Source: Rhodobiaceae bacterium (GTDB lineage: Bacteria; Pseudomonadota; Alphaproteobacteria; RS24). From it: DNA of 6,406 nucleotides. The notes below the pieces were generated by a model. That model saw only the letters and a program-made list of their open reading frames with translations, ran no database searches and was not told the origin of the DNA. Made by a program: the position numbers and the translations under genes. Location: assembly GCA_002683515.1 (NCBI GenBank), contig NYTN01000052.1, positions 1 to 6,406 of the forward strand, given 5' to 3'. Positions within the stretch are counted from its first letter, which is position 1, and each line of letters starts with the position of its first letter. This document shows, piece by piece, positions 1 through 5,163 of this stretch.

Positions 1-734
1 ACACCGTCAAGCAAAGTGCATTTACGGACGCCTTGGCAGTGACAAAAGCTAAGGCAATGGCAAAAGCCAAGAAAGCGATGGCGGATGCAGAGGCTAAGGC
101 TGCTGCAGAGGCTAAGGCTGCTGCAGAAGCTCAGGCGGCTGCAGAGGCTAAGGCGGCAGCTGAGGCTAAGGCTGCTGCAGAAGCTCAGGCGGCTGCAGAG
201 GCTAAGGCTGCTGCAGAGGCTAAGGCGGCTGCAGAGGCTAAGGCTGCTGCAGAGGCCAAGAACGTAAAAGCTAACGCTACTCTTGTGAAGGCCACCAAAA
301 AGAAAAGGAAAGTAACAGAAATGTCCGAGAAACAATCCTCAAAAAAAAGCGAGACCTTCATTGCAACATTAGTGGGTCAGATTGGAGTGTCCCAATTCTC
401 TAAAGAACACTACAACTCCGAGAATGACATCTTCACAGACTCACTGCACACCCATTGGAAAGTGATTCCTGGGAATGAAAACAGTACTTACAAAATTCAG
501 CTCCGAGCAAATGATTTGCATATGAAACCGTATCATTATGCGTTTGACCAAATGGTTTCTGACAAGAGAAAAGAATTGGGTTACCCTCAAAAGGGACACA
601 CCACTAAAAATGTAAAGGCACTTATCGATACATTGGGATTTCAGTCTAAAGGTACCGACTACGATGAAGCGACAGGTGTCGTGATTAAGCTGGGCAACCC
701 AAAACGTGCACGTGTTATACTATGTCGTGATTGA
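1..734 (+). CDS. Ala/Glu/Lys-repeat protein with nuclear-localisation-like motif, 5' end outside window
   Basis: Function unknown. The reading frame is open from base 3 to a TGA at 732-734 and has no convincing start inside the window: the first candidate is a TTG at 33, so the gene very probably begins upstream. Three parts are visible. Bases 87-260 encode about nine and a half copies of the hexapeptide AEAKAA (K sometimes Q), expected to form one long charged helix or coiled coil like the stalk of TolA or alanine-based helical linkers. Bases 297-314 encode KKKRKV, the core of the SV40 large-T nuclear localisation signal. From about 345 to 731 there is a roughly 125-residue mixed-composition region with aromatic residues and HWKVIPG, RANDLHMKPY and KLGNPKRARV, which looks like a folded domain of a family I do not recognise. 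The gene converges with the glycosyltransferase gene at 829, and a stem-loop follows its stop. A nuclear, possibly DNA-associated protein is an inference from the basic motif only. Confidence 0.75.
   Translation, partial: TVKQSAFTDALAVTKAKAMAKAKKAMADAEAKAAAEAKAAAEAQAAAEAKAAAEAKAAAEAQAAAEAKAAAEAKAAAEAKAAAEAKNVKANATLVKATKKKRKVTEMSEKQSSKKSETFIATLVGQIGVSQFSKEHYNSENDIFTDSLHTHWKVIPGNENSTYKIQLRANDLHMKPYHYAFDQMVSDKRKELGYPQKGHTTKNVKALIDTLGFQSKGTDYDEATGVVIKLGNPKRARVILCRD
87..260 (+). repeat. 18-bp in-frame tandem repeat encoding AEAKAA
   Basis: Nine full copies and a partial tenth of an 18-bp unit (consensus GCAGAGGCTAAGGCTGCT, with synonymous changes and two AAG-to-CAG changes giving Q). All copies stay in frame. 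The variants are mostly third-position changes (GCT/GCG/GCA, GAG/GAA), so the copies have diverged while the peptide was kept. This argues for selection on a helical spacer rather than recent slippage alone. Copy number is likely to vary between related genomes. Confidence 0.9.
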
Positions 735-737
735 ACT

Positions 738-782
738 GGGTAACCAACAACACGTAGCCTCGTGCTATGTTGAAAGTGACCC
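738..782 (+). terminator. Stem-loop in the convergent gap after the first gene
   Basis: Starting four bases after the TGA, an inner hairpin pairs CAACA (748-752) with TGTTG (768-772) and TAGC (755-758) with GCTA (764-767), with a 2-nt CG bulge and the loop CTCGT. An outer stem GGGTAAC (738-744) pairs with GTGACCC (776-782) with one mismatch. It lies between two convergent genes and is followed by an AT-rich tract (about 800-830). That position suits an RNA 3'-end signal; in Mimivirus, 3'-UTR hairpins are known to mark transcript ends. There is no long U run straight after it, so a bacterial-type intrinsic terminator is unlikely. The role is inferred. Confidence 0.45.
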
Positions 783-828
783 GTCGCAAGACACCATCTA
801 CTTATTATTATTTTTAAATGCGATATTA

Positions 829-1617
829 TTATGTTTGGAGCTTTGGAGCTTTCACCAACACAAATGACGTGGACCCTTTTTTATGAGTTATCATTCTTGA
901 TATATATGGCGCATATTCTTTTTGGAAGGCCTCACTGGCACGTTTTTCATCCTGTGGATTTCTGTAACCAAAGCCTCCCGTGGTTGTCTTCGGATTATAA
1001 GCTGTACAAAACGTGTAATGATTCAAACGAAATACACGTTTATCCTGTTTGTAGTACTGTATCGTACGTTCGAAGTCCATTTTGTAAGCAAAACGTTCAT
1101 TCAACATCAATTTCTGATTACGTATTAACGTTATTGGGTCGTGTATGAACCGTAAATCGGTTGTAATATTGGGTTGTCGAACCATTGATAGTGGATAGTT
1201 CGTAGGATAAAAACCACCAAGGTTACAATTGTGTTGAATCATCAATTTAAACATCGTGCAAAACAATTGGTCAGCATTTTTGACGGTGATTCGTTGTGCG
1301 GATGGGGGATTTATATGCAACAACCGTGTAATATCGTCGTGCATTATAACGATATGTTTATTTTTCGGATAATACTTTGCAACATAATTCACTGTGTGCA
1401 GAAGGCCTTTCGGAGTTCGTAATTGTTTTAGATGTGGTGTACATTTTTGGTATGCAACTTCGTCTTCATCGCATTGTATCAGGAGAAGCACTTTATGGGA
1501 CAAGTTATATCGTTGGATAATACGTGTATAGGTTTTCTTGAAAAAGACATCCGCACGTTTATAGGTAGGTATAACGATAACATAATCGTGCAACGCTTTG
1601 CGTGTGCGGTTCTTCAT
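829..1617 (-). CDS. GT-A family glycosyltransferase, TET-associated / base-J glucosyltransferase-like
   Basis: A 262-residue protein predicted to move a sugar from a nucleotide-sugar donor, most likely onto a hydroxymethylated DNA base made by the adjacent dioxygenase. Residues 13-21 (VIVIPTYKR) form the first Rossmann-like strand and nucleotide-sugar loop of GT-A enzymes. QCDEDE at 48-53 follows the second strand. Residues 69-80 hold the TPKGLLHTVNYV helix that precedes the metal site in this type. IVIMHDDI (89-96) supplies the DxD-like metal ligands D94/D95. YKMDFERTIQYY (178-189) has the acidic pair D181/E183 in the usual place of the catalytic or acceptor-site residue. The length suits a single-domain enzyme. 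I matched it from memory to the family predicted by Iyer, Aravind and colleagues to include the kinetoplastid J-base glucosyltransferase and GREB1 C-terminus. It is transcribed away from the dioxygenase across a 64-bp gap. The stop is TAA. A glycosyltransferase acting on protein or glycan is the alternative; the acceptor is inferred from the neighbour. Confidence 0.8.
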   Translation of the reverse strand: MKNRTRKALHDYVIVIPTYKRADVFFKKTYTRIIQRYNLSHKVLLLIQCDEDEVAYQKCTPHLKQLRTPKGLLHTVNYVAKYYPKNKHIVIMHDDITRLLHINPPSAQRITVKNADQLFCTMFKLMIQHNCNLGGFYPTNYPLSMVRQPNITTDLRFIHDPITLIRNQKLMLNERFAYKMDFERTIQYYKQDKRVFRLNHYTFCTAYNPKTTTGGFGYRNPQDEKRASEAFQKEYAPYISRMITHKKGSTSFVLVKAPKLQT

Positions 1618-1681
1618 AGTAATAAATTCGGTTTTAGAAAATAATATAGTATGTACATATTATTTATTATCACTATATTAG
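1618..1681. promoter_or_regulatory. AT-rich bidirectional promoter between glycosyltransferase and dioxygenase
   Basis: The 64-bp gap between the two ATG codons is almost all A and T, with TATA-like runs facing each gene (AATATAGTAT near 1643-1652; ATTATTTATTAT and CTATATTA near 1658-1680). A perfect 10-bp palindrome TATGTACATA sits at 1650-1659, about the middle of the gap. TAG at 1679-1681 is in frame with and directly precedes the dioxygenase ATG. The gap can only hold short or shared promoters, so the two genes are probably expressed together. The palindrome could be an operator for a dimeric regulator; this is inference. Confidence 0.6.
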
Positions 1682-2470
1682 ATGTTCCGCAGTCCACATC
1701 CACCCCAACACACAAAGTCATTCGATATCCATAATCGGATTCTACAATTTGATTCGCAACACGTCCTACACAAAAATGATACGTGGAAAGGCGATCGCTA
1801 TGTGTGCGTCTTCTTCAATAAAGAGATGAACTACAAGCATAGTACTCGATGCAAACGGTCGGTCAGATTACGACGCATTCCTCCTTCCAACACGTTTACT
1901 TGGCTAACACCACCATATCCAAATGAAGAACCAGACCAACAATGCGAAACCATAAAAGAAGAGGCAATGCAACATACATCGGGCAACACGGTCGGTCGCC
2001 CCTCCTCGATATCTCATTTACGCAAACATCTGTTACAAGTGCTACAGAAAACTCATTTTCCGGAGGACCGCACGAGTGTCTTCAAACCTCATTCAAAGTA
2101 CGGTGATACGAGGGGTACATTCATTAGTTTAGGGGTGACCCAGAGCAGGAAGCCACGCACACTCCGCAAATTACGCGGATTATATACACGTAAAACACAT
2201 AGTCCCAATAACATCAAATACCGTTTACTCTTTCAAGCGGTATCCGAATACGTGAATGCTATGCATCCACATCTATTTGGAACAGCCGACCACAACAAAT
2301 TTCACGCTTGTATCATCGCCAAAAACTCCCGTTGCGAATGGCATCGCGATGCAGGTAATGTAGGGCCGTGTGCTATAACCGGTCTGGGCCTCTATGAAGG
2401 TGGTGATTTGCTCGTCGAGTGGTCATCCTCATCTTGTGAAAAGACGAGTTACAAAAGAGGACACCCGTGA
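1682..2470 (+). CDS. Circularly permuted TET/JBP-like 2-oxoglutarate/Fe(II) dioxygenase
   Basis: A 262-residue protein predicted to hydroxylate the methyl group of a pyrimidine in DNA using Fe(II), O2 and 2-oxoglutarate. The C-terminal part resembles the start of a TET/JBP double-stranded beta-helix: RGTFISLGV (144-152), a helical stretch (178-195), then KFHACIIAKN (206-215), CEWHRDAGNVGPCAITGLG (218-236) and YEGGDLLVE (238-246), giving the metal ligands H221 and D223 and the conserved GG. The part that should follow, with the distal His and the 2-oxoglutarate-binding Arg, is instead at the N-terminus: SFDIHNRILQFD (13-24), VLH (28-30) and GDRYVCVFFN (37-46), so H30 (or H27) and R39 are the candidates. 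Residues 52-140 are a low-conservation-looking linker rich in charged residues. All needed residues are present, so activity is plausible. The start is fixed by TAG directly upstream. Family assignment to TET/JBP rather than another nucleic-acid dioxygenase rests on motif style and the adjacent glycosyltransferase. The stop TGA is followed at once by ATG in the same frame. Confidence 0.8.
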   Translation: MFRSPHPPQHTKSFDIHNRILQFDSQHVLHKNDTWKGDRYVCVFFNKEMNYKHSTRCKRSVRLRRIPPSNTFTWLTPPYPNEEPDQQCETIKEEAMQHTSGNTVGRPSSISHLRKHLLQVLQKTHFPEDRTSVFKPHSKYGDTRGTFISLGVTQSRKPRTLRKLRGLYTRKTHSPNNIKYRLLFQAVSEYVNAMHPHLFGTADHNKFHACIIAKNSRCEWHRDAGNVGPCAITGLGLYEGGDLLVEWSSSSCEKTSYKRGHP

Positions 2471-3046
2471 ATGAATCGTTTCCATTCCCCTCCCCAAAAC
2501 AAAACATCACCCATTACTCACCATCCACCCCAACCACCTTTTCACTCCACCCAATGCCCCCCAAAATCGCCCTCCGCTTCCTCACCAACACCAACCACCA
2601 CCACCAACCACCACCACCCCATCCAATGGAAACGCTTCCTCGACGCCTTCCCCCCCTACCCCTCTACACCATCTACGCCCGCCCCTCCGGTGCTGCCAAC
2701 GCATTACGCCATTTTTCTCGTGCCACTGCCAAACACCCCCCGTGCGGGGAGTCCGTTTCGGCAAACATCCTTGCCCACCCAATGCCATCCCACCGTCGTC
2801 CTTCCTGTACGGTCATATACGGTCATACGCTCCCTAACAATGCCCGTGAACCGACCCCAATGGGCAGAACAACTAACGAGGGACACGTGGGGGGCTCTCG
2901 TAAAAAAGACCTGTGAGGAATGCCATTGGAAGGAGGGTTGGATTGGTACATTATTTCGCAGGGGCTGGATCTTGTTTGGCGCTACGAATCCCACGCGAAT
3001 CACTGCCACGTCGGGCTTTCGTGGGATGGTGTTGCGGATTGAATGA
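2471..3046 (+). CDS. Hypothetical protein, in phase with and abutting the dioxygenase stop
   Basis: A 191-codon frame starting with the ATG that directly follows the dioxygenase TGA, in the same phase. I do not recognise the family. Residues 1-50 are Pro/His/Thr/Ser-rich and linker-like. From about residue 51 (IQWKRFLDAF) the sequence looks like a folded protein, with hydrophobic strands (YAIFLVPLP, TVVLPV, YTVIRSL) and a Trp-rich segment (PQWAEQL, DTWGALV, CHWKEGWIG). The last residues, WILFGATNPTRITATSGFR and MVLRIE (166-191), resemble the last strands of 2OG dioxygenases, but Thr175 stands where the iron-binding His would be and no HxD is seen upstream. Third codon positions are mostly G or C in this frame, which favours it over the other two. 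No AT-rich promoter precedes it, unlike the other genes, so it may be expressed by readthrough or reinitiation, or form one gene with the dioxygenase. It converges with the nuclease gene. Confidence 0.55.
   Translation: MNRFHSPPQNKTSPITHHPPQPPFHSTQCPPKSPSASSPTPTTTTNHHHPIQWKRFLDAFPPYPSTPSTPAPPVLPTHYAIFLVPLPNTPRAGSPFRQTSLPTQCHPTVVLPVRSYTVIRSLTMPVNRPQWAEQLTRDTWGALVKKTCEECHWKEGWIGTLFRRGWILFGATNPTRITATSGFRGMVLRIE
2582..2620 (+). repeat. C/A-rich trinucleotide low-complexity tract
   Basis: A run of CCA/CAA triplets lies within a wider C-rich stretch (about 2470-2690). It encodes a Pro/Thr/His-rich linker in the frame beginning at 2471 and gives similar Pro/His-rich peptides in the other forward frames, so composition alone cannot decide the frame here. 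Length changes by slippage are likely. Confidence 0.7.
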
Positions 3047-3137
3047 CCGCCACACGCAACGTAAAGCGGTAACAACCTATATTCTATATACGTTCACACA
3101 TCGACGAGTTGCGCTGTTCCGCTTTCAGCTCTGCATG

Positions 3138-3201
3138 GGGGAACCACACAGAAGAGGCTCTATCGCCTAGAAATCTCGATTGGGGGTCTGTGTGGTACCT
3201 C
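3138..3201. terminator. Strong stem-loop in the convergent gap 3047-3261
   Basis: Perfect 10-bp inverted arms ACCACACAGA (3143-3152) and TCTGTGTGGT (3187-3196) enclose 34 bases. Past one A/A mismatch the stem continues for four pairs (3138-3141 with 3198-3201, one of them G-T). A small inner hairpin AGGC (3155-3158) with GCCT (3165-3168) lies between the arms. The 215-bp gap separates the ends of two convergent genes and holds no convincing gene or tRNA. Being symmetric, the structure could mark the 3' ends of both transcripts. An unrecognised structured RNA is the alternative. Confidence 0.5.
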
Positions 3202-3261
3202 ACCTCGACCGACCGTGGTAGCTCTCCTTTAGCGCACACCAATCCATCACCACACACCGGA

Positions 3262-5118
3262 TCACCCCATCAACAATCCCCGCACCACCTTCTCCAATCT
3301 CGTCCCCGTGTCATTCGTCAAATGCACCGACCACGTCTTCCCCAGATCCCGTAACACCACTTTCGTTTTCTTGACCTCCATCAATGCGAGCGACTCTCCA
3401 TCCGCCGCCAACACGATCATCCCCCCATCACACTCACGTAATCCCATCCGACCGTGCTCGAACACGGTCAACACCGCTGCCAATGCAATGTGTTGTTTGT
3501 TGCGGGTGCTCTCGGTTTGCCCGTGCGTCATCAACACGCGTTCGACCAGGGACCGACGAGCGTCGGGCGTTGTAGCAGGCGGGGTGGACGCTTGTGTTGG
3601 GTCCTGAGTCAACAATGCAGCATCGTTCAATTCGTGTTGCAAGAGGCGGCGGGCACGACGAGACACCTCGGCCAAACGGGTCTTGTGTTCCTCGACACGC
3701 AATTTCATCCGTCGCCTGATATGGTCCATCTCGTTCAATTCTTTCATCATATCACTGAAGAACGTGTTGTGCTCGAGTTCCTGCTCAATGTGTTGCATCA
3801 ATGGATGGAGTTGTTGCAGGAGGTGGTTGTAGGAAAGGGTGACGTCGGATGTTGGGGAGCTGGTAGATGTAATGGACGTGTTGGAGGGGTGGGACGGTGT
3901 GGGAGAGGCAGAGGTTGGAGAATGGGATGGGGCATCGGCGGGGGCCTCGGTTGGTGCGATTGTGTTGGTGGAAGGTCTCCATTTGTGCAACAGCTGCAAC
4001 GCCAGTATTCCCGTGACGATACCTCCCGGTGTCGTGTTGGGCAGATACATCACCAACGTCCCATTGCGCTGGACCACCTGCATCCGCCCTTTGGATCGTA
4101 TTCCTGTCCCCAGTGCACCCATCACCGCCAAGGGCATTTGACACCGGTCCACATCGTGTTCAAACTTGTCAACTTCGTGTTGGGGTACGATTTTGGTGGC
4201 TTTGGTGGCTTTGGTGGTGGTTGTCGTGTGGGCCAGATTCGCATAGCATTTGACTTCCACCAACACATCCCCTAGCTCCCCATCCTGGTCCGTATGCAAC
4301 AAATGAATATCTCCCGACTCCTGGGTCCCTCCGGTGTGCACCACACTCATCGTATGAAAATGCAATTGCAACGCCTCCATCACTTCACGCTCACCCAAAG
4401 CGCCTTTGCGTGACCCATTTGACATGGTACTTTTCCATTCCGAGGTGGCCTCTTGCAAATGGTTTGTCATCGCCGTCAATTGTTCCGCCAAGTTCGACAG
4501 TTCGAGTCGTGATTGGGTCGACCGTTCCTGCTCGTGAGCGTTGTATGTTTGCTGCTGTTGTTGGTCTGCATCACACTGTGCACGCCATTGCGATTGAATG
4601 TGTCTCCATTCGTTGTCGACGGTCTCGCGATGCGTCTGGAATGCGGCGTGTGTCAAGGTTTCCAACTGAGTACAATGGTCACGAACGTGATTCCGCAAGT
4701 CTTCTTCGACCCGTGGCAATCCCGTTTGGAGCGTGCAATTGGCCGTCACCAACTTCATCATCTCGTCCCTGAATTGCAGGCAGGTCCGGAGGTGGGTGGC
4801 CAATTCGGCGGAGGTCGTGGCGTTGGCGATCCACGGGTAGTCGGGGGCAATCTCCTGAAGGGCGGTGGCGTAGAGGGTGTGTTGGGAGGGGGTCGTCGGG
4901 GTGCCGAGGGAGAGGGAGAGGGAGGACATTGGGGAGGAACCGTAAGAACGCAAAAGTGACACGCGGTGGGTGGTAGACGACTGGTCGCACGTATTGGAAC
5001 GAATCGAAGACACGAGAAGGCTCGATCGATGCAATAATTGATGTTGATGGAAGTTGGCGGATACGAATGAGGTGTGACACGACCAATCGATATATGCATT
5101 TACACACATACGGCCCAT
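3262..5118 (-). CDS. Coiled-coil protein with PD-(D/E)XK nuclease-like domain(s)
   Basis: 618 residues from the ATG at 5118. The N-terminal half (about 90-235) is rich in Glu, Gln, Leu and Arg with heptad-like spacing and probably forms coiled coil. Residues 239-310 look like a PD-(D/E)XK core: GALGERE (239-245), SGDIHL (268-273) and VLVEVKCY (285-292), giving E243, D270, E288 and K290 as catalytic candidates. This layout, coiled coil followed by a GE...D...EVK nuclease, recalls the DUF2130/RmuC/Mrr-like groups. MQVVQRNGTLVMYLP (from about 345) probably completes the fold. After a Ser/Thr/Pro linker (about 393-425) comes a second helical region (430-500). A C-terminal segment has ECDGG (562-566) and LALMEVKK (577-584), which looks like a second D...ExK core. 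Short repeats (TKA triplets at 4192-4218; SL pairs at 4908-4925) mark low-complexity spots. M4 (5109) or M64 (4929) are other possible starts; 5118 suits the short divergent gap. Function inferred: a DNA nuclease or a nuclease-derived DNA-binding protein. Confidence 0.75.
   Translation of the reverse strand: MGRMCVNAYIDWSCHTSFVSANFHQHQLLHRSSLLVSSIRSNTCDQSSTTHRVSLLRSYGSSPMSSLSLSLGTPTTPSQHTLYATALQEIAPDYPWIANATTSAELATHLRTCLQFRDEMMKLVTANCTLQTGLPRVEEDLRNHVRDHCTQLETLTHAAFQTHRETVDNEWRHIQSQWRAQCDADQQQQQTYNAHEQERSTQSRLELSNLAEQLTAMTNHLQEATSEWKSTMSNGSRKGALGEREVMEALQLHFHTMSVVHTGGTQESGDIHLLHTDQDGELGDVLVEVKCYANLAHTTTTTKATKATKIVPQHEVDKFEHDVDRCQMPLAVMGALGTGIRSKGRMQVVQRNGTLVMYLPNTTPGGIVTGILALQLLHKWRPSTNTIAPTEAPADAPSHSPTSASPTPSHPSNTSITSTSSPTSDVTLSYNHLLQQLHPLMQHIEQELEHNTFFSDMMKELNEMDHIRRRMKLRVEEHKTRLAEVSRRARRLLQHELNDAALLTQDPTQASTPPATTPDARRSLVERVLMTHGQTESTRNKQHIALAAVLTVFEHGRMGLRECDGGMIVLAADGESLALMEVKKTKVVLRDLGKTWSVHLTNDTGTRLEKVVRGLLMG
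4192..4218 (+). repeat. Three 9-bp direct repeats inside the nuclease-like gene
   Basis: TTTGGTGGC at 4192-4200 and 4201-4209, and TTTGGTGGT at 4210-4218. Read on the minus strand they give a Thr/Lys/Ala run just after the EVK motif, in a loop position of the nuclease core where insertions should be tolerated. Confidence 0.7.
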
Positions 5119-5163
5119 TGGTGCTCAGAATATATATTATATGTTATATGTTATATCCCCCCA
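5119..5163. promoter_or_regulatory. AT-rich divergent promoter between nuclease-like and SANT genes
   Basis: A 45-bp gap whose core (5129-5156) is nearly pure A and T. It contains TATATAT and a 7-bp direct repeat TTATATG at 5137-5143 and 5144-5150, then a partial copy TTATAT at 5151-5156. TATA-like sequence so close to both starts implies short 5' leaders. It resembles the divergent gap at 1618-1681 in base composition and size. If the nuclease-like gene started at 4929 instead, its leader would be about 190 bases, out of keeping with the rest of the window. Confidence 0.55.

Noticed and set aside
2467..2916. GTG-start forward frame of about 149 codons (or 121 from the ATG at 2554) overlapping the 2471-3046 frame
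   Set aside because: Its second half looks unlike a folded protein, while the 2471 frame has Trp-rich, strand-like sequence and better third-position bias. The C-rich tract keeps all forward frames open.
2704..3075. Minus-strand frame of 123 codons opposite the hypothetical gene
   Set aside because: Antisense to a better forward frame, with no promoter-like DNA upstream and no recognisable motif.
3047..3261. tRNA or other known RNA gene in the convergent gap
   Set aside because: A TGGTAGCTC-like stretch recalls a tRNA D-arm, but there is no matching T-arm (GGTTCGA-type) or acceptor pairing. Only the stem-loop is supported.
3454..4275. Forward frame of 273 codons inside the nuclease-like gene
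   Set aside because: Gly/Val/Trp-rich shadow of the minus-strand gene, whose PD-(D/E)XK motifs lie on the other strand in the same bases.
5074..5163. Upstream ATG extending the SANT protein by 30 residues
   Set aside because: The extra codons read through the TATA-rich gap and overlap the start of the divergent gene.
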